DNA of 64,000 bases from Leclercia sp. 29361. Its GTDB lineage: Bacteria > Pseudomonadota > Gammaproteobacteria > Enterobacterales > Enterobacteriaceae. Both the position numbers and the translations under genes were made by a program. The DNA is taken from positions 558,001-622,000 of the forward strand of contig NZ_CP049786.1 of the NCBI RefSeq assembly GCF_011290365.1. Direction: 5' to 3'. This document shows positions 52,727 through 61,724 of the stretch, one piece after another (the stretch's first letter is position 1; each line of letters begins with the position of its first letter). The notes beneath the pieces are model-generated. The model was not told the DNA's origin and did no database searches. It worked only from the letters and a program-made list of their open reading frames with translations.

Positions 52727-52881
52727 TTCACATCCTTATAAGGTTTCAGTCCCGGGGAGGCCGGTGTTTTATGCTGCTCCTTCTCCCCGGCACGCGCATT
52801 GGCGGTTACAGGCTCAAACAGGAAGCCGTCATGGGGCCTGGTGGCGGGCACCTGCTGGCGGTAATTATCATCGTATTTCAT
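52723..52881 (-). CDS. small ORF coupled to the MFS gene
   Basis: 52 codons, ATG at 52881, stop overlapping the MFS ATG by 4 bp. The peptide is hydrophilic, Pro- and Lys-rich (MKYDDNYRQQVPATRPHDGF...SPGLKPYKDVK), no membrane segment. CCGGAGCGTCACG supplies a ribosome site. Tight overlap suggests real translation and coupling. No family recognised. Confidence 0.6.
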   Translation of the reverse strand: MKYDDNYRQQVPATRPHDGFLFEPVTANARAGEKEQHKTPASPGLKPYKDVK

Positions 52882-52979
52882 CGTGACGCTCCGGTTTCGG
52901 GCCTGGTGGATTGACAGAGTGCGCCGTCATGCAACATTATGCGCATTGTTGCTCGATTCAAATCCAGAGAAGATAATTT

Positions 52980-53750
52980 ATGCTCGATTATGCAGCTTTC
53001 CCGGAACAACGACAAGATCTGATCCGCCAGATCCTGCAGGAAAATGGCAGGGTAGTGTGCGCCGAGCTGGCGACCCGAATGCAGGTCTCGGAACACACTA
53101 TTCGCCGGGATTTACATGAGCTTAGCAAAGAGGGTTTCTGTAAGAAGGTCTACGGCGGGGCGGTGCTGCAGCTGGCGGATGCCGGGAACTTCTTTAGCCG
53201 CGAGCAAAAAAATTACGCAAAAAAGGTCACGATCGTGCAGAAAGCGGCAACCCTCATCAAACCAGGCAGCTCTATTTTTATTGATACCGGCACCACTAAC
53301 CTCGCGCTGGCGAAGGCCCTGCCGCCGGATCTGGCGATCACCGTGGTGACCAACTCTCCGGCGATTGCCGCGGAGCTGCTGCGTCATCCCCTCTGCGAGG
53401 TGATTATTACCGGCGGCCAGATCCAGCGCAGCTCCGGCGGCGCGGTGGGGGCCACGGCGGCGAGCCAGATCCAGGGGATTATTTTCGATCAGGCGTTTAT
53501 CGGCGGCTGCGCGATGGATCCGGGGATGGGGTTAACCGGGTTCGACTTTGCCGATTGTGAGTTCAAGAAAGCGGTGATCGCCCAGAGCAGCCAGACCATT
53601 GTGGCGCTCACCACCGATAAAATCCCCGGCGTGGCGCGCTTTGTGGTGGCGAAAAGCCGCGACATCGACGTGCTGGTGGTAGAGGCGAACCTGGATCAGG
53701 AGGCGATCGCGGCCTTTGCGGCGCAGGATGTGCGGGTGATCATCGCCTAA
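52980..53750 (+). CDS. DeoR-family transcriptional regulator
   Basis: 256 residues. DeoR HTH at about 8-62 (EQRQDLIRQILQENGRVVCAELATRMQVSEHTIRRDLHELSKEG) and a DeoRC sugar-phosphate-binding domain (about 80-235: DTGTTNLALAKALPP, VVTNSPAIAAEL, IITGGQIQRSSGGAVG). Divergent from the small ORF-MFS-VOC operon, which it probably controls in response to a phosphorylated sugar. AGAGAAGATAATTT precedes the ATG. Confidence 0.92.
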   Translation: MLDYAAFPEQRQDLIRQILQENGRVVCAELATRMQVSEHTIRRDLHELSKEGFCKKVYGGAVLQLADAGNFFSREQKNYAKKVTIVQKAATLIKPGSSIFIDTGTTNLALAKALPPDLAITVVTNSPAIAAELLRHPLCEVIITGGQIQRSSGGAVGATAASQIQGIIFDQAFIGGCAMDPGMGLTGFDFADCEFKKAVIAQSSQTIVALTTDKIPGVARFVVAKSRDIDVLVVEANLDQEAIAAFAAQDVRVIIA

Positions 53751-54043
53751 CGCACCTCAAACACCACCGCCGTCCATTTGACTCTGGTATATGGCGGAAA
53801 CGCGGGGCAAGGCTCAATCCGGGTACAGGCACCCGACCAGATAAACGTCTCCTCATCAATCCGGTACCAGTGCGGATTGCCCTGCACCGCATCGCCCACC
53901 ACTGTCGCCTGCACGCTGATACGGCTCCCCGCAGGCAGCTCGTCGGCCACAGGTGCGAAAACGGATGGGTTCTGTTTTCGCGTATAGACCCCCATCAGGG
54001 TCTTCACACTGGCGGAAACGGGCAATTCGATAAATGGGCTCAT
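53747..54043 (-). CDS. SH3-like domain hypothetical protein
   Basis: 98 residues from 54043, where GAGG lies 6 bases upstream; longer starts (54055, 54109) have no site. VKTLMGVYTRKQNPSVFAPVADELPAGSRISVQATVVGDAVQGNPHWYRIDEETFIWSGA has the pattern of a bacterial SH3 (SH3_3) domain. No signal peptide. The end overlaps the DeoR stop by 4 bp on the opposite strand. Function unknown. Confidence 0.7.
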   Translation of the reverse strand: MSPFIELPVSASVKTLMGVYTRKQNPSVFAPVADELPAGSRISVQATVVGDAVQGNPHWYRIDEETFIWSGACTRIEPCPAFPPYTRVKWTAVVFEVR

Positions 54044-54249
54044 GGCAGGCCTCATAGCAATACACTCTTTGTCATTAACGATATAAGTCGCTCTGTAACT
54101 CGCGCTCACGATAAAGCGTGAAACTGTCAGGCTGTGTCATGCGAATGGCTGAATGCAGCAGATTTCATCCCCGCTTGACCCACGACAAAGCAGCCTGGCC
54201 CGGCCTCTTTCTATAATCAGGCCCGTTTGTCTTTTCACTGGTGCTAACC

Positions 54250-55371
54250 ATGGCGTATCAACTCAACCTCAACTGGCCGGAATTTTTAGAAAAATACTGG
54301 CAAAAGAAACCTGTCGTATTAAAAAACGCCCTGCCCAATTTTATCGATCCTATCAGCCCGGATGAGCTGGCAGGGCTGGCGATGGAGCCGGAAGTGGACA
54401 GTCGCCTGGTCAGCCATAAAGAAGGTAAATGGCAGGCCAGCAACGGTCCGTTCGAGCACTTCGACGGTCTGGGCGAAACCGGCTGGTCGCTGCTGGCGCA
54501 GGCGGTCAACCACTGGCACGCCCCGGCTGCCGAGCTGGTACGTCCGTTCCGCGTGCTGCCGGACTGGCGTCTGGACGACCTGATGATCTCCTTCTCCGTC
54601 CCGGGCGGCGGCGTGGGTCCGCATATCGACCAGTACGATGTGTTTATCATCCAGGGAATGGGCAGTCGTCGCTGGCGCGTGGGGGACAAACTGCCGATGC
54701 GCCAGTTCTGCCCGCATCCGGCGCTGCTGCATGTCGATCCTTTTGAGCCGATCATCGACGAAGATCTGGCCCCGGGCGATATCCTCTACATTCCACCTGG
54801 ATTCCCGCACGACGGTTTCACCCATGAGACGGCCCTTAACTACTCGGTGGGCTTCCGTGGTCCGAACGGCCGCGATCTGATCAGCAGCTTTGCCGATTAC
54901 GCGCTGGAAAACGATCTGGGCGGCGAGCACTACAGCGATCCGGATCTGACCTGTCGCGAACACCCGGGTCGGGTAGAGGAGTACGAACTCGAACGCCTGC
55001 GCAAGATGATGATCGAGATGATCAGCCAGCCGGACGACTTTAAACAGTGGTTTGGCAGCTTCATCTCCACCCCGCGTCACGAGCTGGATATCGCTCCTGC
55101 CGAGCCGGAATATACGTCTGAAGAGGTGCTCGACGCGCTGCTCGGCGGTGAAATCCTGACGCGCCTGAGCGGGCTGCGGGTGCTGAATATCGGCGGTAGC
55201 GTCTTTATCAACAGCGAACAGCTGGAAACGGTGGACGCGACGGCGGCGGATGCCCTGTGCCGCTACACCGAGCTGGGCCAGGCGGAGCTGGGCGCTGCGC
55301 TGCAAAATCCGGCATTTGTAAAAGAGCTGACCGGTCTGATTAACCAGGGGTACTGGTTCTTCGACGAGTGA
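54250..55371 (+). CDS. roxA: ribosomal protein uL16 arginine 3-hydroxylase RoxA
   Basis: 373 residues from 54250 (MAYQLNLNWPEF), the E. coli length. JmjC 2-oxoglutarate/Fe(II) oxygenase that hydroxylates Arg81 of uL16. Fe ligands His and Asp in VGPHIDQYDVF near 125 and His in PPGFPHDGFT near 187; 2-OG Arg in RRWRVGDK region. C-terminal dimerisation and winged-helix parts follow. Formerly ycfD. Confidence 0.96.
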   Translation: MAYQLNLNWPEFLEKYWQKKPVVLKNALPNFIDPISPDELAGLAMEPEVDSRLVSHKEGKWQASNGPFEHFDGLGETGWSLLAQAVNHWHAPAAELVRPFRVLPDWRLDDLMISFSVPGGGVGPHIDQYDVFIIQGMGSRRWRVGDKLPMRQFCPHPALLHVDPFEPIIDEDLAPGDILYIPPGFPHDGFTHETALNYSVGFRGPNGRDLISSFADYALENDLGGEHYSDPDLTCREHPGRVEEYELERLRKMMIEMISQPDDFKQWFGSFISTPRHELDIAPAEPEYTSEEVLDALLGGEILTRLSGLRVLNIGGSVFINSEQLETVDATAADALCRYTELGQAELGAALQNPAFVKELTGLINQGYWFFDE

Positions 55372-55412
55372 TCGTACCGGCGGCGCAGGGCGCAGGCCCC
55401 ACGCCGCCAACG

Positions 55413-55598
55413 TTAAGCCGCGAGGATATGACAGGCTCTCCAGTAATCCAGAAGACGCTCGTCATCGCTTTCTCGCTCGGCTTTGCTTTTCATGGCCCGG
55501 GCAAGATTTTCTCTCGACACCTCCTGGCCTTTTTGCACAACCTCTAAAACCGCTTCACCAAGAGCCAGGGATATTTCGATGTGATTTGCTTCTACCAT
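55413..55598 (-). CDS. small protein, possibly YmgB/AriR-like
   Basis: 61 residues with a strong site (CGGAGGCATAT). Helical: ISLALGEAVLEVVQKGQEVSRENLARAMKSKAERESDDERLLDYWRACHIL. The LG-AV...G..V...N spacing resembles the YmgB/AriR biofilm and acid-resistance regulators; the match is by eye and modest. Confidence 0.6.
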   Translation of the reverse strand: MVEANHIEISLALGEAVLEVVQKGQEVSRENLARAMKSKAERESDDERLLDYWRACHILAA

Positions 55599-55809
55599 AT
55601 ATGCCTCCGTGTTGAGTGCGTGATATTAATTATGTCGCACAGTAACGGGTGTAGAATATTTCTCGGCACATTCTTATATATTTAATATAACCTCCAGGCC
55701 GTTGCATAAATAATGTTTCGAAATGCTAATGAAGCGGTAAATAATGGATTTATGGTCTACAGTTAGTTTCGTATCACAACGCGCAAACACATGATGAGGA
55801 GAATTAACC

Positions 55810-56043
55810 ATGGTAAACAAGAGTGAAATCAAGGAACATGCTCCGGTTGTTGCAAGCTGCGGTCACCATGTCGGCACGGTTGACCATCTTGACGGCGAGC
55901 GTATTAAGCTGGCAAAAAACGATTCCGAATCCGGCGGCAAACACCATTATATCCCGCTGGAATGGGTCGATAAAATTGACGGCAATAAAGTGGTGCTGAA
56001 TAAAAATCATGAAGAGACGTTTGCGAGCTGGCAAGAGGCGTAA
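55810..56043 (+). CDS. DUF2171 family protein
   Basis: 77 residues after GAGGAGAATTAACC. VNKSEIKEHAPVVASCGHHVGTVDHLDGERIKLAKND...KHHYIPLEWVDKIDGNKVVLNK is the DUF2171/PRC-barrel-like pattern (HxG.VD..dg..ikl). Small, soluble, often stress-induced in enterobacteria. The 210 bp upstream is AT-rich and holds the promoters of this gene and its divergent neighbour. Confidence 0.88.
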   Translation: MVNKSEIKEHAPVVASCGHHVGTVDHLDGERIKLAKNDSESGGKHHYIPLEWVDKIDGNKVVLNKNHEETFASWQEA

Positions 56044-56073
56044 TTCTCTGACGATCCACTTTATTAATATTTG

Positions 56074-56094
56074 GCTCTGGCGTTTCGCCGGAGC
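56074..56094 (+). terminator. hairpin after the DUF2171 gene
   Basis: GCTCTGGCG-TTT-CGCCGGAGC stem 30 bp past the stop; only a weak T run follows. Confidence 0.45.
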
Positions 56095-56190
56095 TTAATA
56101 TTGCTGCAAAGGCGGCAATTTTACCTGCATTGCCGCCGCGCTAAAGGAGTGATACTGTTTTATTTTTAATAGCTTCCTCCAGGCGCAGGC

Positions 56191-57171
56191 ATGTCCAACA
56201 CAAGGCTCCATAATCCGACCGCTGCAACGAAAAAAACCTTTTCCGTGGCAGACTTTAAGGTATTTGGCGAGCGCTACGGCATTGACTACCGCTTTCCCCT
56301 GCTGACCGATTCCTGTGCCAACACCAGCCCCGTGCTGCACGGTGATGTCGAAGAGATGACCCTCTCGTCCGGCATTTCGTTAACCCATTCCGATGTACGC
56401 GTGCTGCAACCCTATGAAACCACCTCCCGCCACAGCAGCCCCTTGTACGTGCTGGTGGTGCTGGAAGGTTGCGTGACCCTGACCCTCAGCGGCGAAGTTT
56501 ACTCGGTCCGGCCCGGCATGGCGTTCAGCGCCAGGCTGAGCGAACAGCAGGCGATGTCTGCCCGTCACGATGCGGATATTGCCCTGAAAACCCTCTCCTT
56601 TGGCGTCTACCCTGATGATGCCCGCCGTGAAAGCCTGCTCGCCTCTCTGCTGACGCAGTGGGAGAAACTTAACGCGCCCACCTTTGTCTGGCAGGTACCC
56701 GATTTTGTGCTGGCCGGCATTCAGCATGCCCGACAGCGCGAGCGGAGCAGCCTCTCGCGCCAGCTATTGCTTGAAGGGGTGATGTACCAACTGCTGGGCC
56801 ACGGCCTGCACCTGCGGGAGCAGCAGGGTACGGCGCTGGCAGCGGCGTCCAGCGGGGAGCACGCCCGGCTGGAGCAGATCCGTCACCTGCTCGAACAGGC
56901 CCCGGAGCAGGATTACACCCTCGCCCAGTTGGCGGCCCGGGCGGCGATGAGCCCCAGCAGCCTGCGCAGCAAATTCCGTCACGCCTACGGCTGCACGGTG
57001 TTCGACTACCTGCGCGACTGTCGTCTGGCGCAGGCGCGGCGCTATCTGCTGGAAGGCCACAGCGTGCAGCAGGCGGCGTGGATGTCGGGCTATCAGCACG
57101 CCACCAACTTTGCCACCGCCTTTCGTCGTCGCTACGGCGTCTGTCCCGGCACGATCCGCAGCAGCCGTTAA
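56191..57171 (+). CDS. AraC-family regulator (PchR-like)
   Basis: 326 residues. N-terminal sensing domain (about 60-200; VLEGCVTLTLSGEVYSVRPGMAFSA) and C-terminal double HTH (about 235-322: YTLAQLAARAAMSPSSLRSKFRHAYGCTVFDYLRDCRLAQARRYLLEG, SGYQHATNFATAFRRRYGVCPG). Same group as PchR-type siderophore regulators; placed directly before the TonB receptor gene, so likely its activator in the presence of the ferric siderophore. Confidence 0.9.
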   Translation: MSNTRLHNPTAATKKTFSVADFKVFGERYGIDYRFPLLTDSCANTSPVLHGDVEEMTLSSGISLTHSDVRVLQPYETTSRHSSPLYVLVVLEGCVTLTLSGEVYSVRPGMAFSARLSEQQAMSARHDADIALKTLSFGVYPDDARRESLLASLLTQWEKLNAPTFVWQVPDFVLAGIQHARQRERSSLSRQLLLEGVMYQLLGHGLHLREQQGTALAAASSGEHARLEQIRHLLEQAPEQDYTLAQLAARAAMSPSSLRSKFRHAYGCTVFDYLRDCRLAQARRYLLEGHSVQQAAWMSGYQHATNFATAFRRRYGVCPGTIRSSR

Positions 57172-57266
57172 CCCGCTTTTCCCCGATCGCCAACGCTATT
57201 GATGCGGTTTGGCATTACGCATACGTACTCTGGCGGCGCGCATAGCTATCTTCCAAATGAAAAAGG

Positions 57267-57281
57267 TAATAATTCTTATTA
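57267..57281. promoter_or_regulatory. Fur-box-like palindrome before the siderophore receptor
   Basis: TAATAA-TTC-TTATTA within GGTAATAATTCTTATTAACAATT, about 30 bp before the receptor start. It matches the AT-rich inverted repeat of Fur boxes loosely; iron repression of an outer-membrane siderophore receptor is expected. Confidence 0.5.
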
Positions 57282-57309
57282 ACAATTAGAAATGGTTTTG
57301 GAGATTTTC

Positions 57310-59400
57310 ATGTTCGCTAAATCGCGGCTGGCACTGGTAGTGGGATGGGTTACCGGGAGCGTTGCACTCCCCCTGATGGCGCAGGAGACGCCGAAAACCG
57401 AAACCGTGGTGGTGACCTCGCAAATGCAGAGCGGCGCCACCAAGCTGGCGACCCCGGATATCGAGACCCCGCAGGCGGTGTCGATCGTTACCCGCGAGCA
57501 GTTCGAAGAGCAGGGTGCTACCAGCGTACGTCAGGCGGTGAGCTACACCCCGGGCGTCTACAGCAACCAGATCGGCGCCTCAAACCGCTTCGACTACATC
57601 GTGCTGCGCGGCTTCTCCGACGGCAGCCTGGACAACGTCTACCTCGACGGTCTGAAGATGATGGGCGACACCAACTCCCACAGCTCGCTGGTGGTCGATC
57701 CCTGGTTCCTGGAAAATATTGAAGTGGTGCGCGGCCCGGCTTCGGTGCTGTATGGCCGCTCCTCTCCGGGCGGGATCGTGGCGCTCACCTCGCGCAAACC
57801 CTCGTTCGATCCGGGCGGCGAGATCAAGCTGTTCGCCGGGAATAACGATCAGCGCGGGGCGATGTTTGACGTCACCGGCGCGCTGGACGACAACGACCGC
57901 GTGGCAGCCCGTCTTAGCGGCATGACCCGCTATGCCGACTCCCAGTTCGATCCCCTGAAGGAAGAGCGTTACGCCCTGATGCCAAGCCTGACCTGGCGCA
58001 TCACCGATAACACCCGTCTGGATCTGATGGCCTATCTGCACCGCGACCCTGAGGGCGGGAGCCACTCCGGCCTGCCGTACGACGGCACCGTGGTGCCGCA
58101 TAACGGGAAGATGATCTCCAACACCTTCTTCGAAGGCGAGGATGATTATGACAAGTACGATCGCCGCGAGGAGATGGTCGGCTACAACATTGAGCATATG
58201 TTTGACAGCGGCTGGTCGGTGCGCCAGAAGCTGCGCTATCTGCATACCAAAGTGGAGCTGAATCAGGTCTACGCCGCCGGCTGGCTGAACGAAACCGAGC
58301 TTAACCGCGGATATTCCGGCTCGGACGAGAAGATGGATGCCATCACCCTCGATAACCAGATCGACGGCAGCTTCGATACCTGGGCGGTGAACCACCGGGT
58401 GCTGATTGGCCTCGACTATCAGGATCGCAGCAACAATACCACCAGCTACTACGGCGGTTTCCCGCCGATCAACGCCTTTAACCCGGTGTACGGTGCGAAG
58501 CCTGACTACATCACCATGTACAGTCAGGAGAAGCACAAGCTGCGCCAGACCGGCTACTACCTACAGGATCAGCTCTCGCTGGACCGCTGGCGTCTGACCC
58601 TGGGCGGGCGCTACGACCAGGTGAGCGTGTCGAATATCGACAAGCTCAACGATACCCGTAGCGATCTGGATAAGAACAACTTCAGCAGCCGTGCGGCGCT
58701 GCTGTACCTGTTTGATAACGGTATCGCGCCGTACATCAGCTACTCCACCGCCTTTACGCCGACCAGCTTTGCCGACGCCAACGGCGATCTGCTGGATCCG
58801 ATGGAAGGCAAGCAGTGGGAAGCGGGGGTGAAGTTTGAGCCGGAAGGGATGAACAGCCAGTTCAGCGCCTCGGTGTTCCGCATCAACCAGAAGAACATCG
58901 CCACCAAAGAGGAGCCGACCGATCCGTACCGCTCTATCGGCGAGATCGAATCCGAAGGGGTGGAGCTGGAGGCGGTAGGGCAGCTGACCGACAACCTGCG
59001 TCTGCAGGCGGCCTATACCTACACTGACATCCGCTACAAGAAGAGCAGCCCGGAGGAAGAGGGCAAGCGTGCGGTCTATGCACCGCGCAATATGGCCAGC
59101 GGCTGGCTCAGCTATGACGTCAAAACCGGACCTCTCGATGGCCTGACGGTGGGCTCCGGCGTGCGGTATGTGAACGGTGTGACCAGCGATCGCATGAACA
59201 CCCATACGCTGCCGTCGTACACGCTGGTGGATCTGGCGGTGGGCTATGACCTGTCGAAGGTCGGGCTGACGGGAGTGAGTGCCCAGCTGAACGTTAACAA
59301 CCTGACGGACGAAAGCTACGTGGCGGCGTGTAACTCGTTGTCATACTGCTACTTTGGTGCCGAGCGCAGCATCGTTGGCAGCGTGTCGTGGAAGTTCTGA
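57310..59400 (+). CDS. TonB-dependent siderophore receptor (ferrioxamine/ferrichrome type)
   Basis: 696 residues from 57310 (GGAG upstream). Signal peptide 1-24 (VALPLMAQE), TonB box-like TETVVVTS, plug domain (about 45-150: TPQAVSIVTREQFEEQGATSVRQAVSYTPGVYS, VLRGFSDG, VVRGPASVLYGRSSPGGIV) and a 22-strand barrel ending in GSVSWKF with the terminal aromatic. The C-terminal ACNSLSYCYFGAERSI is like FoxA/FhuA. Probably imports a hydroxamate ferric siderophore; exact ligand uncertain. Preceded by its AraC regulator. Confidence 0.9.
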   Translation: MFAKSRLALVVGWVTGSVALPLMAQETPKTETVVVTSQMQSGATKLATPDIETPQAVSIVTREQFEEQGATSVRQAVSYTPGVYSNQIGASNRFDYIVLRGFSDGSLDNVYLDGLKMMGDTNSHSSLVVDPWFLENIEVVRGPASVLYGRSSPGGIVALTSRKPSFDPGGEIKLFAGNNDQRGAMFDVTGALDDNDRVAARLSGMTRYADSQFDPLKEERYALMPSLTWRITDNTRLDLMAYLHRDPEGGSHSGLPYDGTVVPHNGKMISNTFFEGEDDYDKYDRREEMVGYNIEHMFDSGWSVRQKLRYLHTKVELNQVYAAGWLNETELNRGYSGSDEKMDAITLDNQIDGSFDTWAVNHRVLIGLDYQDRSNNTTSYYGGFPPINAFNPVYGAKPDYITMYSQEKHKLRQTGYYLQDQLSLDRWRLTLGGRYDQVSVSNIDKLNDTRSDLDKNNFSSRAALLYLFDNGIAPYISYSTAFTPTSFADANGDLLDPMEGKQWEAGVKFEPEGMNSQFSASVFRINQKNIATKEEPTDPYRSIGEIESEGVELEAVGQLTDNLRLQAAYTYTDIRYKKSSPEEEGKRAVYAPRNMASGWLSYDVKTGPLDGLTVGSGVRYVNGVTSDRMNTHTLPSYTLVDLAVGYDLSKVGLTGVSAQLNVNNLTDESYVAACNSLSYCYFGAERSIVGSVSWKF

Positions 59401-59415
59401 TGTGGAGGTAAAAGC

Positions 59416-59442
59416 AAAACGGCAACCTCGTTGCCGTTTTTT
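59416..59442 (+). terminator. terminator after the siderophore receptor
   Basis: AAAACGGCAAC-CTCG-GTTGCCGTTTTTT-type hairpin (ACGGCAA/TTGCCGT) with T run, about 20 bp past the stop. Confidence 0.88.
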
Positions 59443-59448
59443 GTGTTT

Positions 59449-59487
59449 GCTCCCTCTCCCCGTGGGAGAGGGCCGGGGTGAGGGCAA
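59449..59487. repeat. G/C-rich palindromic repeat (boxC-like)
   Basis: CTCCCTCTCCCC-GT-GGGAGAGGGCCGGGGTGAGGG; same repeat class as at 5199-5296. Between convergent genes. Confidence 0.65.
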
Positions 59488-59507
59488 ACAGGCCGCACTA
59501 TGCCGCA

Positions 59508-60923
59508 CTACTCCTCCATCGCAATATGAATCGCCTCACCCATCTTTTTCAACGCCTCGCGGTTTTTCTCATTCGGCGGTAACGCCACGTTGATCCGCAA
59601 GCAGTTGCGATACTTACCCGACGCCGAAAACAGCGATCCCGCCGCGGCCTGGATCTTCAGGCGACTCAGCTGCTTGCTGACGCACACCATATCCACCTGT
59701 TCCGGCAGCTCAACCCACAGCAGGAAACTGCCCTGCGGGCGCGTGACGCAAATCTCCGCCGGGAAATACTGCCGCACCCAGCAGGTGTAACGCTCCATAT
59801 TCTGCTGATAAATCTGGCGCATACGGCGCACGTGACGATGGTAATGCCCGTCGCGGATAAACGCCGCCACCGCCATCTGCGTGCCCGGCACGTTAAACCC
59901 GCCCGCGGCATATTTCATGTGCATCACCCGGTCGTAATACCGCCCCGGCACAATCCAGCCGACGCGCAGCCCGGGGGCCACGGTTTTGGTAAAGGAGCTG
60001 CAGAGCAGCACGCGGCCGTCGATATCTAACGAGTGAATGGTGCGCGGGCGCGGGTACTCCGCCGCCAGCTCGCCGTAAATATCATCCTCCACAATGACAA
60101 TATCGTGGCGCTGGGCGAGGGCCAGCACCTGACGTTTGCGCGCCTCCGGCATGATAAACCCGAGCGGGTTATTGCAGTTGGGCACCAGGATCACCGCTTT
60201 GATCGGCCACTGCTCCAGGGCCAGCTCCAGGGCTTCAATGCTGATCCCGGTTTGTGGATCGGTAGGGATCTCAATCGCCTTGATGTTAAACCCGCGCAGC
60301 ATCTGCATGGTGCCGTGGAACGACGGCGACTCCACCGCCACGATATCCCCCGGCTGGCATACCGACAGCAGGGCCAGCGACAGCGCCCCGTGACAGCCGT
60401 TGGTGATCACAATCTCATCTGCCGCCACCGTCGAGCCGCCGTCCAGCATCAGACGGGCGATCTGCTCGCGCAGCTCCTGCCGCCCCTCCAGCACGTCGTA
60501 GCTCAGCATTTCCCCGGGATTATGCTGGGCGATGCGGCTCATCTCGCGCCACAGCGGCTTCAGGCTCGGCTGGTTCAGATCCGGCGAGCCGCCGCCAAAG
60601 GAGATCATCTCCTTATCGGCGCGGGCATCGAGGAGCATCATCACCTCATCCCACTGGGTCACCTCTACCGGGCGCTGCACCGGGCGGGTCATCGCCGGAA
60701 CCGGCGGCTGCGCTTTGCGTGAGGAGACGAAGTAGCCTGAGCGCGGCTGGGGGGTGATCAGCTGTAAATTTTCGAGGATGTGATAGGCCTGCTGTATGGT
60801 GCTGATGCTGACCCCATGCTCCTGGCTCAGCGTGCGCACCGAGGGTAAACGCTCCCCGCTGCGATACAGCCCTTGTTCAATGCGTTGGGCCAGCAGATTG
60901 GCCAGATGTTGGTAGCGCGTCAT
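59508..60923 (-). CDS. yjiR: MocR-type regulator / PLP aminotransferase-like protein YjiR
   Basis: 471 residues from 60923 (AGGATACAGC upstream; a longer frame to 60998 has no site). N-terminal GntR winged helix (1-70: YQHLANLLAQRIEQGLYRSGERLPSVRTLSQEHGVSISTIQQAYHILENL) and a fold-type-I aminotransferase domain (about 115-465) with NCHGALSL, PNCNNPLG, VEDDIYGEL and PLP Lys in SSFTKTVAPGLRVGW. Matches E. coli YjiR in size and in its divergence from yjiS. Targets unknown; likely autoregulated through repeats at 60945-61045. Confidence 0.9.
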   Translation of the reverse strand: MTRYQHLANLLAQRIEQGLYRSGERLPSVRTLSQEHGVSISTIQQAYHILENLQLITPQPRSGYFVSSRKAQPPVPAMTRPVQRPVEVTQWDEVMMLLDARADKEMISFGGGSPDLNQPSLKPLWREMSRIAQHNPGEMLSYDVLEGRQELREQIARLMLDGGSTVAADEIVITNGCHGALSLALLSVCQPGDIVAVESPSFHGTMQMLRGFNIKAIEIPTDPQTGISIEALELALEQWPIKAVILVPNCNNPLGFIMPEARKRQVLALAQRHDIVIVEDDIYGELAAEYPRPRTIHSLDIDGRVLLCSSFTKTVAPGLRVGWIVPGRYYDRVMHMKYAAGGFNVPGTQMAVAAFIRDGHYHRHVRRMRQIYQQNMERYTCWVRQYFPAEICVTRPQGSFLLWVELPEQVDMVCVSKQLSRLKIQAAAGSLFSASGKYRNCLRINVALPPNEKNREALKKMGEAIHIAMEE

Positions 60924-60944
60924 GCTGTATCCTTTGTTTTCACC

Positions 60945-61045
60945 ATACAGATGTAAAGACCAGTACAGATTGCGGCAATAAATGCCATTCAGAGGCATTA
61001 TTAGCGGATCTGTATGTTAAACAAAAGTTGTTTTTGAATCTGTAT
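60945..61045. promoter_or_regulatory. four ATACAGAT-type repeats between yjiR and yjiS
   Basis: ATACAGAT (60945-60952) and GTACAGAT (60963-60970) in one orientation, then ATCTGTAT at 61008-61015 and 61038-61045 in the other. MocR regulators usually bind direct repeats, so each divergent promoter may have its own pair. Confidence 0.6.
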
Positions 61046-61099
61046 TGCCGCTCCCGATTTCCGTGATGATAAGCCTACTGACACGATGAGGAGCGCATC

Positions 61100-61261
61100 A
61101 TGGAATTTTACGAAAACCGGGCCAAACGGCCGTTTGCGGTGTTTATCTGGATCGGGCGGGCGGTGAAAAAGTGGTATCGCATTAACCGCACGCGCCGGAT
61201 TCTGCACGGCATGAGCGATGAGCAGTTAAAGGATGTCGGGCTGTCGCGATTTGATGTGTAG
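61100..61261 (+). CDS. yjiS: DUF1127 small protein YjiS
   Basis: 53 residues, too short for usual ORF cutoffs; GATGAGGAGCGCATC precedes the ATG. MEFYENRAKRPF opening and RRILHGMSDEQLKDVGLSRFDV end are the DUF1127 pattern (MSD..L.DIG..R.D). Very basic N-terminal half. Small DUF1127 proteins in other bacteria affect phosphate/carbon metabolism or RNA; role here unknown. Divergent from yjiR. Confidence 0.9.
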   Translation: MEFYENRAKRPFAVFIWIGRAVKKWYRINRTRRILHGMSDEQLKDVGLSRFDV

Positions 61262-61265
61262 TGTA

Positions 61266-61345
61266 TTGCCCGGTGGCGCTGCGCTTACCGGGCCTACAAA
61301 CACATCCGAATCGTAGGCCGGGTAAGGCGCAGCCGCCACCCGGCA
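61266..61345. repeat. REP/BIME element
   Basis: TTGCCCGGTGGCGCTGCGCTTACCGGGCCTAC and the inverse GTAGGCCGGGTAAGG...CCACCCGGCA, between the convergent yjiS and DUF4282 genes. Confidence 0.87.
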
Positions 61346-61354
61346 TAAAAGGCA

Positions 61355-61609
61355 TCACTCGACGCCAGGTTTTCCGGTGTTTTCCGCAATACGGCGCAGA
61401 TATTCGTTATTTTTAAATGCCACCATGATCAACTCGAACATCACGCGGGTACCGATCAGGCTGAACAGCATCCCGAAAAAGCCCGCGATCAGATGTTCGG
61501 TAAACATGGAGTAAATCCCGCCGATGAGGATAAACAGCATGGCGATCCAGTAGAAGAAGACCAGCACGCGCGGCGTTAACAGATAATCGAATCCCAGAAG
61601 TGATTTCAT
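61355..61609 (-). CDS. DUF4282 membrane protein
   Basis: 84 residues from 61609 (MKSLLGFDYLLTPRVL), GGGACAAG upstream; the longer frame into the neighbouring gene is rejected. Two hydrophobic segments (about 12-35 and 42-62) with LLTPRVLVFFYWIAMLFILIGGIYSM typical of DUF4282. Inner-membrane; function unknown. Acidic/basic tail KNNEYLRRIAENTGK on the cytosolic side. Confidence 0.88.
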   Translation of the reverse strand: MKSLLGFDYLLTPRVLVFFYWIAMLFILIGGIYSMFTEHLIAGFFGMLFSLIGTRVMFELIMVAFKNNEYLRRIAENTGKPGVE

Positions 61610-61724
61610 TTTTCTTGTCCCTGTAGGTGTTAAATTTGCGCGTTGATTATAAAGGCCGTCGCGGTAATTCATACCTTTATCATTATCTGAATCCAGCCTT
61701 TTATGGTGCAAAATCAGGGGGTTG

